From: an uncultured Lachnospiraceae bacterium
GTDB lineage: Bacteria > Bacillota > Clostridia > Lachnospirales > Lachnospiraceae
Direction of reading: 5' to 3'
NCBI GenBank assembly: GCA_947630925.1
Contig: CANRJM010000009.1
Location: 1 to 64,000, forward strand
DNA: 64,000 nt
This document shows, piece by piece, positions 28,096 to 38,303 of this stretch. The translations under genes were made by a program, and so were the position numbers. Each line of letters opens with the position of its first letter. Within the stretch, counting starts at the first letter, position 1. Under the pieces are notes generated by a model. That model searched no databases and had not been told where the DNA came from. It saw only the letters and a program-made list of their open reading frames with translations.

Positions 28096-29532
28096 TTACA
28101 GCCGGTTATAGAGCTCCGCATATCTCCCGGCAGAATGATTCCATGAGAAATCCTTTGCCATGCCGCGGTCAATAATCTTATTCCACTCTCTCTTTCTGTT
28201 ATAATACACATCCTTCGCATAACGAATCATATTTAACATCTCGTGCGCATTATAATTGCAGAAAGAAAATCCGGTTCCCTTGCTCTCATATTCGTTATAC
28301 GGCTCTACGGTATCGCGAAGCCCTCCCGTTTCACGGACAATTGGAACGGTTCCGTACCGCAGGCTCATCAACTGCGACAGGCCGCACGGCTCGAATAATG
28401 ACGGCATCAGAAATGCATCACATGCCGCATACAGCTTATGGGAGCGCTCGTTCGAATAAAAAATATTGGCAGAAACCCTGTCATGATACTTCCATTCAAA
28501 GTGACGGAACAAATTTTCATAGCGTTCCTCTCCGGTACCAAGTACGACAAGCTGTGTATCCTCTGCACAGATTTCTTCAATCACATAATCAATCAAATCG
28601 AATCCCTTTTGGTCTGTCAGCCGGGAACAGATACCAATCATAAACTTCCTGTCGTCTTCTGCAAGTCCCAGCTCTTTTTGCAAGCCTCTCTTATTCTTTA
28701 TCTTCTCTTTGCGGAAAGTCTTTGCATTATAATTTTTGTAAATCAACGGATCCGTCTCAGGATTATATTCATCATAATCCAGGCCATTGACAATCCCCAC
28801 CAGGCTGTTGCTCCGGGCGCGCATCAATCCATCAAGATGTTCGCCATAAAACGGCATCTTAATTTCCTCGGCATAGGAATCGCTGACCGTTGTAACCATA
28901 TCTGCGTATACAATTCCACCCTTTAAATAATTTGCATCGCCATAAGCCTCTAACTTATCCGATGTAAAGAAATAAGATTTCAGACCGGTAATGTCTTTTA
29001 CCTTCTGCAAATTCCAAACGCCCTGGAATTTCAGATTATGTATCGTCATAATCGTCTTGATATTATTATAAAATGGATTTTCGCTAAACATATCCTTTAA
29101 ATATACAGGAATCAAACCCGTCTGCCAGTCATGGCAGTGTATAATATCCGGACGGAACTCCAGGCTTGGAAGCGTGGATAACGAAGCCTTGCAGAAAAAT
29201 GCAAACTTTTCTATATCTTCATGAATATTTCCATATGGATGAAAACCGGCAAAATAGAATTCATTATCAATAAAGTAAAAGGTTACTCCCTCATACTCCA
29301 TCTCCAAGACCCCAACATACTGCTTCCTCCATGCCAGATCAATATAAAAATGTGTAACATAATTCATCTTCTGTTTCCATTCTTCCGAAATACAGGCATA
29401 CTTTGGAATCATGACACGAACATCAAATTCTTTCTTGTCAAAATATTTTGGCAGCGATCCTGCAACATCCGCAAGACCTCCCGTTTTGACAAAAGGAACA
29501 CATTCCGATGCAACAAATAATACGTTTTTCAT
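28096..29532 (-). CDS. glgA: Glycogen synthase (ADP-glucose type)
   Basis: GlgA extends alpha-1,4-glucan from ADP-glucose. The 478-residue GT5 product shows the ADP-glucose-binding KTGGLADVAGSLP at residues 16-28, IIHCHDWQTGLIPVYL, and the GT-B C-terminal lobe with LMPSLFEPCGLSQ containing the catalytic Glu. AAGGAGG precedes the ATG. It is not in a glg operon here. It lies just downstream of spo0A, which may reflect storage-polymer use before sporulation (inference). Confidence 0.97.
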   Translation of the reverse strand: MKNVLFVASECVPFVKTGGLADVAGSLPKYFDKKEFDVRVMIPKYACISEEWKQKMNYVTHFYIDLAWRKQYVGVLEMEYEGVTFYFIDNEFYFAGFHPYGNIHEDIEKFAFFCKASLSTLPSLEFRPDIIHCHDWQTGLIPVYLKDMFSENPFYNNIKTIMTIHNLKFQGVWNLQKVKDITGLKSYFFTSDKLEAYGDANYLKGGIVYADMVTTVSDSYAEEIKMPFYGEHLDGLMRARSNSLVGIVNGLDYDEYNPETDPLIYKNYNAKTFRKEKIKNKRGLQKELGLAEDDRKFMIGICSRLTDQKGFDLIDYVIEEICAEDTQLVVLGTGEERYENLFRHFEWKYHDRVSANIFYSNERSHKLYAACDAFLMPSLFEPCGLSQLMSLRYGTVPIVRETGGLRDTVEPYNEYESKGTGFSFCNYNAHEMLNMIRYAKDVYYNRKREWNKIIDRGMAKDFSWNHSAGRYAELYNRL

Positions 29533-29633
29533 ATAAACCTCCTTTTTAGGACAGCCATTTTTTTCATTTGTTATAGTATACCCTATATTTACTTTTATGA
29601 AAAGTTTTTTCTTACGTTAAGTTTTATTTTTCA

Positions 29634-30425
29634 TTATGCCCGCATTTTATACTCCAGGCGAATTTTATCGGCAATCAATGCAACAAATTCGGAATTTGTG
29701 GGTTTTCCCTTTCTGGAACTGACGGTATAACCAAAAAGTTCCTCAATGGTATCCATTTTCCCGCGGCTCCATGCCACCTCAATAGCATGACGAATCGCCC
29801 TCTCCACGCGGCTGGAAGTCGTCTTATGATTTTTTGCGATGGTCGGATACAGTCTTTTCGTAATAGAACCTAACATCTCCTTATCATTAACCGACATAAT
29901 AATAGCATCCCTAAGATATTGGTAGCCTTTGATATGCGCCGGCACTCCTATTTCATGTATGATATTTGTGACATCTGCCTCCAGGGAAGTTTCAAATTTG
30001 GGACGATGGTTTTCAAATACAGTACTGATTACCTGCGTATCCGTTTCCCCGCGTTCTCCCACTGCTTTTACCCGCGATACAAGCACCCTCGTATCAAATG
30101 GTTTTAAAATATAGTAGGACGCTCCCATTTCAAATGCACTTTCTGTTACGCTTTCCTGACTTACTGCGGAGACTACAATAATCTGCGGTTTGGTATCTTC
30201 ATCACTTTTGCAAAGGCGCTCCATAACGCCTAAACCATCAATTTTGGGCATGATCAGGTCAAGCAATACAACATCCGGCTTTAGAATGTGAATCATCTTC
30301 AGCGCTTCTTCTCCATCTGCGGCAGTCCCAACCACCTGAATCTCTTCTTCCTTCGCAAGAGCTTCCTTTAGTAAATTCACAATTCTTTTGTTGTCATCTA
30401 CTATCAAAACTTTTATTTTATGCAT
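29634..30425 (-). CDS. spo0A: Sporulation master regulator Spo0A
   Basis: Spo0A is the phosphorelay response regulator that starts sporulation. The 263-residue product has a receiver domain ([11 protein letters not shown], phospho-Asp in [23 protein letters not shown]) and the C-terminal Spo0A DNA-binding domain ([49 protein letters not shown]). AGGGGAG precedes the ATG. A 0A box lies upstream, suggesting autoregulation. It follows spoIVB, the classic Firmicute order. Confidence 0.98.
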   Translation of the reverse strand: MHKIKVLIVDDNKRIVNLLKEALAKEEEIQVVGTAADGEEALKMIHILKPDVVLLDLIMPKIDGLGVMERLCKSDEDTKPQIIVVSAVSQESVTESAFEMGASYYILKPFDTRVLVSRVKAVGERGETDTQVISTVFENHRPKFETSLEADVTNIIHEIGVPAHIKGYQYLRDAIIMSVNDKEMLGSITKRLYPTIAKNHKTTSSRVERAIRHAIEVAWSRGKMDTIEELFGYTVSSRKGKPTNSEFVALIADKIRLEYKMRA

Positions 30426-30543
30426 GCCTACTCCCCTTCCGCCTTTGGCAAATATAAACGCTGGTGCGAACCTATTGATTTCCGCTCCCTTTATATCTTA
30501 CGCTTTCCCCAAAAGAAATAGCAACACAAAAAAAGTATTACTT

Positions 30544-30550
30544 TTCGACA
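30544..30550 (-). promoter_or_regulatory. Candidate 0A box before spo0A
   Basis: TGTCGAA on the minus strand is an exact core 0A box, about 120 nt before the spo0A start. A 7-mer can occur by chance, so the support is its position. Confidence 0.45.
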
Positions 30551-30661
30551 TAAACCATGTATTATCCTACTTCTTCTACATTTTCCATAAACAACGGTTT
30601 TTCCCTCTCCTCCTCTCCTCTTTTTTACCGTCACGGATTCCCGATGGATGCCAGGCATATC

Positions 30662-31963
30662 CTATAACATATTTTCCATAAAAGTGGCGTATCCCCTGGC
30701 GGGATTATTGACAAACACATGGGTAACGGCGCCAATAACCTTATTATTCTGCAGAATAGGCGCGCCGCTCATCCCCTGAACAATCCCGCCTGATTTCTTT
30801 AACAGCTTTGAATCCGTAACCCGGATGACCATTCCTTTGTTATCCCGTGAATTTACATTTACTTTTTCAATGGTAATCTCAAACTTTTTCACACTGCTTC
30901 CTAATTGACAGAGAATCCACGCTTTTCCCACCTTTACTTCTTGTTTCAGACCGACAGAATACGCCTTTGTTTTGTCATAAAAAAAATGTTCTTCTGTCAT
31001 TTGACCTGTAATCCCAAGCGGCGTATTGCTCTGGATTTTTCCAATGCAGTTTGTCGGGCTCAAATTAACGCTCCCTATCAATTCTCCGGGGCTCCCCGAT
31101 TCCCCTCTCTGAATCCCATCAATCTGCGCCGGATAAATTCTTCCCTTATTCAGACGGATTAATTTACCTGTATCAACATCCGTAATTCCATGACCTAAAG
31201 CCGCAAACTGATTTTGATCGGTTACAAACGATAGCGTTCCAATTCCTTCCGTATCTTCCCTGAGCCATACGCCAATTTTATACTGTCCATCCTGCGCAAG
31301 GATTTTATCCAGTTTAATCTTCAACTTATTTTTATCTCTGGATACTTTCAGCGTAACCTTTCTTTTGTCGCCTTTCTGCAATGCGTCAATGACCTGTTCA
31401 ATCGTTGTTACCTCTTTGTCGTCCACCTGAAGGATTGTATCGCCGGGCTGTAAAATATCTTTGGCGGGCTCATAGGAAAATCCATCTTTTCCATCAATTT
31501 GCGAAGTTCCCAAAACCATAATCCCATCCGATTGGACATAGAGACCAACTGCTCTTCCGGAAGGCATAACCTTAGCTTCTTCAATTACATCAAAATGAAT
31601 ATATTTATAATGGAATAAACCAAACCATTTCAGCTCTGCCTGGTAACTTCCTAATGTACTTGCCGTGAACGTAATCGGTTTATCAAGAGCGAATGTCCGA
31701 TTGCCGCTGTTTTTTCTGCTGCCGTTTGTGATAACAATAGCATCCTTCGCTTCCACCCAACTTCCAGTGGCTGGCACCTGCAAATCAATTTTAACATTCT
31801 GATTCTGGAATAAATAGATATGATTCGGAACCCTTGCCTCGATTTCCTTCCAATACCACGCCAAAATCATCCCCACATTAATCAATAATAAAAAACTCAA
31901 TAAAATACGATATTTCCTTCGTCTTCTCCTATTTGCCTTTAACCGGTTTCCTCTACTTATCAT
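30662..31963 (-). CDS. spoIVB: SpoIVB peptidase
   Basis: SpoIVB is the forespore serine peptidase whose signal triggers pro-sigma-K processing in the mother cell. The 433-residue product has an N-terminal basic patch and membrane anchor (YRILLSFLLLINVGMILAWYW), a PDZ domain (LQPGDTILQVDDKEVTTIEQV) and the S55 peptidase domain with AALGHGITDVDTGK (His) and GMSGAPILQ (Ser). ATG 31963 has GGAG 6 nt upstream and is preferred over two earlier in-frame starts. It lies between recN and spo0A as in Bacillus. Confidence 0.96.
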   Translation of the reverse strand: MISRGNRLKANRRRRRKYRILLSFLLLINVGMILAWYWKEIEARVPNHIYLFQNQNVKIDLQVPATGSWVEAKDAIVITNGSRKNSGNRTFALDKPITFTASTLGSYQAELKWFGLFHYKYIHFDVIEEAKVMPSGRAVGLYVQSDGIMVLGTSQIDGKDGFSYEPAKDILQPGDTILQVDDKEVTTIEQVIDALQKGDKRKVTLKVSRDKNKLKIKLDKILAQDGQYKIGVWLREDTEGIGTLSFVTDQNQFAALGHGITDVDTGKLIRLNKGRIYPAQIDGIQRGESGSPGELIGSVNLSPTNCIGKIQSNTPLGITGQMTEEHFFYDKTKAYSVGLKQEVKVGKAWILCQLGSSVKKFEITIEKVNVNSRDNKGMVIRVTDSKLLKKSGGIVQGMSGAPILQNNKVIGAVTHVFVNNPARGYATFMENML

Positions 31964-32000
31964 AACTGTCTCCATTACTATATTAAAATTTTTCTCCACT

Positions 32001-32041
32001 AAAAAAACTAGTATATTTGTTATCATATACTAGTCTTTTTA
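32001..32041. terminator. Intrinsic terminator after recN
   Basis: ACTAGTATA and TATACTAGT form a perfect 9-bp stem, extended by A/T pairs, with seven T on the minus strand and five on the plus strand. It separates recN from spoIVB, so spoIVB needs its own (forespore) promoter. Confidence 0.85.
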
Positions 32042-32074
32042 AATTATTCTTATCCTAAAAACTTTCTGAAAGAC

Positions 32075-33760
32075 TTATCTTTGCTTCCTTTTCCATTCCC
32101 CGGCCAGTTCTTTCATTTCTCCAGCGCTTTTAAGCACTGCTTCCGTAATCTGTGCTCCGCCTAAAATACGAGCTAACTCCTGAACGGACTCTTCCTGATT
32201 CAGTTTTCTTATACGGGAATTTGTATGGTCGCTGTCATTTCTTTTTTCAATCAAATACTGCGTATCTGCCATTGCTGCAATCTGCGCCAAATGAGAAATG
32301 CAGATTACCTGATGCTCTTTCGCAATGACCGCTAACTTTTCTGCAACCATCTGCGCCGTTCTTCCGCTGATGCCGACATCAATTTCATCAAAAATCATGG
32401 TAGCGATTTCATCATGATCCGCCAACACTGCTTTTACTGCCAGCATCACTCTCGAAAGCTCGCCGCCCGACGCAATGTTCCCTAACGGCAGTAAATCCTG
32501 CCCCGGATTTGTAGAAATCAAAAACTCGATATCATCTATTCCTTTTGCAGAAAATTCCTCCTTTCGACGTACTTCGATTGCAAATTGTACCTGTAAAAAA
32601 TTCAGTTCCCGCAATGCCCGCATAATTTCCTGCTCCAAATCCGCCGCGCATTCTTTACGAATAACAGATATCTCCTCCGCTATTTTCTGAAATTTAGATT
32701 TTACCCTGATCAGCTTTTCCTGCAATGTCTTTTGATATTCGTCATATTCCTCATATTTTCGTAATTTATCGCGGATACTATCTGCATAAGCCAACACCAA
32801 TTCTGTCGTGGCCCCATATTTTGCTTTCAGGCTGCGGACCAAATCCAATCTTTTTTCGATTGCATCCAGTTCCCCGGTTCCCGCATCGAACTCTTCCATA
32901 TAGGCAGAAACGTCCCGGTTGACATCTGTAACCAAATCGTCAATGCTTTCAAACTGCTGTAAAAAATCTACTACCTTTTCATCATACTCCGCTATTTTCG
33001 AAAGAATTCGAATACTTTCACTTAACCGCTCCGATACCGAGCCACTCTCCTGACTTGTCATGCCATAAACTTCGGAAAGTCCCTGCGCAATACTTGCTGC
33101 ATTGGATAAACGGCGATATTCCTGCTCTAACGCTTCTTCTTCCCCCGATACCAGATGCGCATTTTCTATTTCCTCTAATTCATACTGCATAAAAGAAATT
33201 TCCCGTAAACGCACATCCTCCGGAACCTCATTATTTGCAAGTTCCTCTGTCAATTCCCTGTATTCTGAAAAAAGATTTTCTAACGCCTCATCCTTTCCCT
33301 GCATCCTTTCTCTGGCATAACGGTCAACGATTTCCAAATGTTTCGCTTTGTGAAGCAGCGATTGCTGCTCGTTCTGTCCATGGATATCGATTAAAACATT
33401 CCCCACATTTCGAATCATGGCAACCGTTACACTCTCCCCGTTTATCCGGTTTATCGTACGCGCCGCCGTCAATTTCCGTGAAATCAATACCGTATCTTCC
33501 TCCAGACTTATGCCAAGCGCTTTTATTTTCTTTCTTGCTTTGTCATCCTCTACAGAAAAAAGCAGCTCTACCAAAGCAAAATCCGCATCTTTTCGTATGA
33601 CGTCCTTCGAAACCTTTCCTCCCAGCGCAATATTGATAGAGCCGATAAGAATAGATTTCCCCGCGCCGGTTTCGCCCGTCAGTACATTCAAATGATCGGT
33701 AAAATCAATCTCAATCTCATCAATAATGGCAAGATTCTTTACATGTAAATTTAATAACAT
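32075..33760 (-). CDS. recN: DNA repair protein RecN
   Basis: RecN is an SMC-like ATPase acting early in double-strand break repair. The 561-residue product starts MLLNLHVKNLAIIDEIEIDF, with Walker A GETGAGKSIL, long coiled coils (residues ~150-370), the ABC signature LASGGELSRVMLA and Walker B TMIFDEIDVGISG. GGAG lies about 8 nt before ATG 33760; the frame is open 38 codons further without homology. A terminator follows. It is separated from argR by thiC, yebC and an Ig-like protein. Confidence 0.97.
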   Translation of the reverse strand: MLLNLHVKNLAIIDEIEIDFTDHLNVLTGETGAGKSILIGSINIALGGKVSKDVIRKDADFALVELLFSVEDDKARKKIKALGISLEEDTVLISRKLTAARTINRINGESVTVAMIRNVGNVLIDIHGQNEQQSLLHKAKHLEIVDRYARERMQGKDEALENLFSEYRELTEELANNEVPEDVRLREISFMQYELEEIENAHLVSGEEEALEQEYRRLSNAASIAQGLSEVYGMTSQESGSVSERLSESIRILSKIAEYDEKVVDFLQQFESIDDLVTDVNRDVSAYMEEFDAGTGELDAIEKRLDLVRSLKAKYGATTELVLAYADSIRDKLRKYEEYDEYQKTLQEKLIRVKSKFQKIAEEISVIRKECAADLEQEIMRALRELNFLQVQFAIEVRRKEEFSAKGIDDIEFLISTNPGQDLLPLGNIASGGELSRVMLAVKAVLADHDEIATMIFDEIDVGISGRTAQMVAEKLAVIAKEHQVICISHLAQIAAMADTQYLIEKRNDSDHTNSRIRKLNQEESVQELARILGGAQITEAVLKSAGEMKELAGEWKRKQR

Positions 33761-33812
33761 GCCTTTCTCCTTCCTTCTGCCTTTGTATTGCTCCCTGCAT
33801 ACTAAATATAAA

Positions 33813-33868
33813 GAAGGTATTGCAACAACTCTATTATAAAACAATTTCAGAATTGCTCCAATACCTTC
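33813..33868 (-). promoter_or_regulatory. Inverted repeat carrying a possible recN promoter
   Basis: GAAGGTATTG (33813-33822) and CAATACCTTC (33859-33868) are exact complements 36 nt apart. On the minus strand the space between them holds a TATAAT preceded by TTGGAG at 18 nt. It may act as terminator of the Ig-like gene (TTTATATTT follows) and as promoter or operator for recN. Confidence 0.45.
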
Positions 33869-33889
33869 CTGCATTTTTATATCATTCTT

Positions 33890-36800
33890 TTAGCGTTTCT
33901 TCGTATTCACTGAAACAATTTTTATGCGGCAACCCATTCTGCAGCCATTGACATAAGCATAGATATATGTGCTCCCAATGCCTTTTCCAACAATTTTACC
34001 ATTTGTCACAGTAGCAATCCGGTTATTTGCAGAGTACCACGTAATAGCGTCGTCTGTTCCCATAACAGTCAACTGGTCTGTATCGTACTGGCGTATCCGT
34101 ATGGACTTTTTATTTAAAGCAACAACATTTACCGTAACCGTAGCTGTGGCCCCGCTGGAGCTCGTAATGGTAATCGTAGCTGTTCCGGTTCCTACAGCGC
34201 GTACTACGCCTTTCTTTGATACCTTTGCAACACGCTTATTATCAGATGCTATTTTAAAGCTATCTGAATTTTCACCAGGCAACACGGTATAGGACAATTT
34301 GTCTTTATCGCCTTTTTTCATTGTCAGATTTGACTGGGCAACCATAATATCCGTAACGGGAACCTGTTCCATTACTTTGATCAAGCACTGTGCTTTTTTA
34401 TTGCTCCCATCCTTCGCTTTGACGGTAATATATGCTTCTCCCTCCGCAATACCGGTTATCTTTCCGTTCCCTGTTACTTTGGCAATTTTTGAGTTGGAAG
34501 AAGACCATGCCAGCTTTTTAATCGATGCATTCTTAGGCTTTACTGCCGCCTTCAGCTTCAAGGTCCTTCCCACATAGCATACGGCATATGTCTTATTTAA
34601 CGAAATGCTGCTAATTCGCCGAATAACCGTTACACGGCACTTTGCAGTCGCATGGACGGAATCTTTCGTCTTTGCCGTAATCACGGTAGAACCAAGTCTC
34701 TTTGCCTTGATCTTCCCGCTTTTTTTAGCTACCGAAGCAATCCTTTTATTTTTGGATGTAAAACGAACAGAAGGATTTTTCGTTCCATTCGTCCAGACTG
34801 TTTTCTTCAAACGGTAGGTAGATCCAATATTCATGCGAATGCTTGACTGATTTAACTTAACGGTAGACCTTAGTTTTGCCACCTTAACATGGCAGACTGC
34901 GCTGACTCCATATTCCGTCAGGGTACAGGTAATCGTACAGGAACCAATCTTCTTTGCCGTTACCTTTCCTCCTGAACTTACCGTGGCAATCTTCGTATTG
35001 GAAGATTTCCATGTTGACGCCGCGTTTGCCGAAGAAGGCGTAACAATCTTCTTTATCGTAAAACTCTTTCCCTTTGCGATCTCCCGGCTGGCAGGAGAAA
35101 GCTTTAACTGTACAGCCGGAATAACGGTAACCGTACAGGACCTTGGCGTAAGGTTGTCGTTATTCTGAACCGGCGTACAGGTAATGACCGTCATGCCCGT
35201 TTTTAAACCGGTTACTTTACCATTCTCATCAACACTTGCAATACTCTGATTCATAGACTCGTAAACAACTGCCTGATCTGATGTATTTTCCGGCGTAAAA
35301 GTTGGTATGATATTGAAAGATTTTCCGACCATAATTGTTTTATTGTCTGGCGATATTTCAAATCCGGTTGCGGGAATCACTTCTTTCGTAACCGTTATCA
35401 CACACTGGATCGGATTCTGCGGTCCAATATCTTCCGCCCAACAGGTAATCAATACAATGCCTTCTTTTATACCTGTTACAACACCGTCATCCGTAACTTT
35501 GGCAATTTCTTCATCCGCAGAAGAAAAATGCAATGTCGTATTGACATTCTCAGACGGAGTAAAGATTACATTCAACTGAATGGAACTCTTAACCGGTACC
35601 TCTGCATTTTTATTCTCAAATTCAATCTTCCTTAAACGGTCCCTGACATTAACTTCTATATATGCCTGCGCCGGTTTTCCGGTTTTGGACACACCTTCCA
35701 CCAGAACAGTAGCCGTTCCCACTCCCACAGCAGTAATAGCGCCTGTCTGGTCAACTGACACAACATCCGTTTTATCCTGCAGTACACTCCAGATCAGCGT
35801 CGGATCGGAAGGATTTTCCGGCGAAATCTTTGTTGACACCTGATAGATATCGCCTTTTATCATATCCAATGAAGTGACATCCGTCTGGATATCTGTTATC
35901 GGATCCTCTCGTATGGTCAGATCACAATACGCCCACACACCATTCGGATTATATACCGGCTGTACGGAAATCCTTGTTGTACCTTCCTGTAACAGAGTAA
36001 CCGTACCATGTTCATCAATCGTAGCAATAGATTCATCACTGGATCTCCAATCCATTTCTGTGGCTGTTGCATTTTCCGGCTGATAAACCGGATTGAGAAA
36101 CAGAAATCCGCTTGCCAGCGTTGTCGTATATTTTTCCCCTTTGTCGATAGACAGTTCTTTAATCGGCGCCGTTACCGTAACAACACAGGTCGCATAGGTA
36201 TCGTTGTCTTTGTTGACAGCCGTGATCACAGCGCTTCCGACTTTGTCCTGCGCCAGAAGTTCTGCCGTAACATTTCCGTCGTTTGCCGTTACCGTTACCA
36301 GAGAAGTATCGGAAGATGTCCATAAAATATTTGCCGTCCTGGAATCAATATCCGTATGTACGGTATACCGTTCTCCGGCTTCAATGGAAACCTCTACAGG
36401 ATCAATGGAAAAACTGGTGGCCGCTCTTGTAACGGTAATCGTACAATACGATACCCATGTCACTCCCTCATTGTCCGTCCATGCCAGAGTGACAATTACC
36501 GGATTGTTGGAAGGCGTTTCCTTTCTTGCCGTTACGGTAACATACTGTCCGGCATCACTGCTTAGCTCCAAATACTCCTCATTGCTGACATACCACGAAA
36601 ACTGCGACGCTTCTGCCACCGCGTCCGAACCAATGATTCCATGCAGGCTTAATTGGGCACCCACCGACATCATGGTTTCCGAAATATTCAAATGAAAGGT
36701 ATCAGCTACCGTAACCGTAACAATAACGGTATCCGTATCGCTCGGAAAACCGGGTATTTCCGTCGTCGCAACCCCTTTGTTTAACTTTACCGCAATCTGA

Positions 36801-38131
36801 GCTCTTCCCAGCGACTGCGTCTTAATCTGCATGAGCGCCTCATCAATACTGATATAGGTGTTACCGCTTGCTCCCTGAATGGTTGCAGTAAAATTATTTC
36901 TTAATACTGCTAATGGAATATTAAATGCCTCGGAAAGACTATAAGTACCGCCCAAGCTTAACGTAACGTCCTTATCTGTAAAATCACAATCCACTTTCAA
37001 GGACAGATTGACCGATTCACAGGCAGACTGTCCATTATTCTTACTGTCTTCAAAACTTTTGTACGTTCCTTTGACATAGAACTGCACCGTATACTCGCCT
37101 GCCATTGCATCGATTCGATAGGACTTTTCAGAGCTGATATAATATAGATTTGCTTCCTCCCAATCTTCTCCATAGTTTCCCAAAGAGTCTCTTACCAAAA
37201 CAGTATCTGCCGAACCGCCTCCGGCGCTTTTGGAAATAACCCAGACTAACTTATCTGCAGCGCCAATCTGCGGATTTGCATCATTTTCTACCGTAATCTG
37301 TACTTTATCGCCATCCTTTACCTCTGCGGTATTCGGACTGTCATCCGAACCGGCAAGTATCGTTCCGCCATCCTCTGATAAAATCTGCGGTCTGACGTAG
37401 ACGTCTATCGTATCCGTAAAACTCTGCGTTCCCTCCATCCATGTAACAGTCAGCCTGGCCGGTCCCGCACCAACTGCCTGCAATTTCTTTGTAGAAGAAT
37501 TATAACGGATCACGTCTGTATTGCTGCTAACCCATGTTGCTTTCTCGCCATCGCCAAATACCAGCTTTAAATGGTCGTTTCCTGAATCCGCATTGCCAAT
37601 GACGACCGTAGAGCCATAATCCATAATGAGCGACTTTCTCTCGTCGTCATGCCATAACTTTTCCATCTTTACTCCATGAACGCCCTCTAAATATTCATTG
37701 ACGGAAAACACAACATCAATTGACATATTTAAAACATCGGTTGTATCATCCGCATGCGTAACTGTAACCGCAATCGCTACCGTACCGGTTGTTTTCGCAC
37801 GCAAGGTAGCAAAGGTGCCTTCCCATTTATTGTCATCATCTCCGACGCCTGCATTTTGAATCTCTATGATATTGGTATTCATGCTTTCCCAGACACAGGT
37901 ATCTGTAGACTGTACGCCTGTTATTGTAAAGGTATCCGTGGATCTTCTCATGATCATCTGACCGCCGCTGCTAATCTCATTACCGGAACTGTCTAGAAAG
38001 GTATATTCTGCCGCTTTTACATTCTGATGTTCCCTGAGCGTAAAAAAGCCCGCAAACAGCATGGAAAACAGAACAATAACACCAACTCCCCTTTTCCAAT
38101 TCTTTTTTATCCTATTTTTTATCTGTGTCAT
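33890..38131 (-). CDS. Large secreted protein with tandem bacterial Ig-like (Big_2) domains
   Basis: The 1413-residue product has a signal peptide (basic MTQIKNRIKKNWKR, hydrophobic GVIVLFSMLFAGF, likely cleavage near VKAA, residue ~41). About 13-15 Ig-like repeats follow, recognised by the recurring pattern WxSSNxxIAxVxxxGxVxxxxxGxxxIT (clear from about residue 560 to the end). The N-terminal half is acidic, while the last five repeats are rich in Lys/Arg. No LPXTG, SLH or other anchor and no enzyme domain is visible, so it may bind the wall by charge (inference). GGGGAGG precedes the ATG. It interrupts the usual argR-recN order. Confidence 0.9.
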   Translation of the reverse strand: MTQIKNRIKKNWKRGVGVIVLFSMLFAGFFTLREHQNVKAAEYTFLDSSGNEISSGGQMIMRRSTDTFTITGVQSTDTCVWESMNTNIIEIQNAGVGDDDNKWEGTFATLRAKTTGTVAIAVTVTHADDTTDVLNMSIDVVFSVNEYLEGVHGVKMEKLWHDDERKSLIMDYGSTVVIGNADSGNDHLKLVFGDGEKATWVSSNTDVIRYNSSTKKLQAVGAGPARLTVTWMEGTQSFTDTIDVYVRPQILSEDGGTILAGSDDSPNTAEVKDGDKVQITVENDANPQIGAADKLVWVISKSAGGGSADTVLVRDSLGNYGEDWEEANLYYISSEKSYRIDAMAGEYTVQFYVKGTYKSFEDSKNNGQSACESVNLSLKVDCDFTDKDVTLSLGGTYSLSEAFNIPLAVLRNNFTATIQGASGNTYISIDEALMQIKTQSLGRAQIAVKLNKGVATTEIPGFPSDTDTVIVTVTVADTFHLNISETMMSVGAQLSLHGIIGSDAVAEASQFSWYVSNEEYLELSSDAGQYVTVTARKETPSNNPVIVTLAWTDNEGVTWVSYCTITVTRAATSFSIDPVEVSIEAGERYTVHTDIDSRTANILWTSSDTSLVTVTANDGNVTAELLAQDKVGSAVITAVNKDNDTYATCVVTVTAPIKELSIDKGEKYTTTLASGFLFLNPVYQPENATATEMDWRSSDESIATIDEHGTVTLLQEGTTRISVQPVYNPNGVWAYCDLTIREDPITDIQTDVTSLDMIKGDIYQVSTKISPENPSDPTLIWSVLQDKTDVVSVDQTGAITAVGVGTATVLVEGVSKTGKPAQAYIEVNVRDRLRKIEFENKNAEVPVKSSIQLNVIFTPSENVNTTLHFSSADEEIAKVTDDGVVTGIKEGIVLITCWAEDIGPQNPIQCVITVTKEVIPATGFEISPDNKTIMVGKSFNIIPTFTPENTSDQAVVYESMNQSIASVDENGKVTGLKTGMTVITCTPVQNNDNLTPRSCTVTVIPAVQLKLSPASREIAKGKSFTIKKIVTPSSANAASTWKSSNTKIATVSSGGKVTAKKIGSCTITCTLTEYGVSAVCHVKVAKLRSTVKLNQSSIRMNIGSTYRLKKTVWTNGTKNPSVRFTSKNKRIASVAKKSGKIKAKRLGSTVITAKTKDSVHATAKCRVTVIRRISSISLNKTYAVCYVGRTLKLKAAVKPKNASIKKLAWSSSNSKIAKVTGNGKITGIAEGEAYITVKAKDGSNKKAQCLIKVMEQVPVTDIMVAQSNLTMKKGDKDKLSYTVLPGENSDSFKIASDNKRVAKVSKKGVVRAVGTGTATITITSSSGATATVTVNVVALNKKSIRIRQYDTDQLTVMGTDDAITWYSANNRIATVTNGKIVGKGIGSTYIYAYVNGCRMGCRIKIVSVNTKKR

Positions 38132-38303
38132 TCTGATCCTCCCCTATCCTTCTATCTCAGGTTTCAGTCTGTCATAAATATTTGTCATTTCTGTGCTGCC
38201 CCTCTTCCCTGTATCCATTACAAACCTTATAATTTATATCGGCAGACCTCTTTGATTTTAACAGTCATTCCGGCATGTTCTTCCTAATTTTACAGCTTTC
38301 AGA

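Noticed and set aside
33969..36695. Series of Val/Thr-rich plus-strand ORFs across the Ig-like gene
   Set aside because: Antisense frames of the repeated domains, with no ribosome binding sites.
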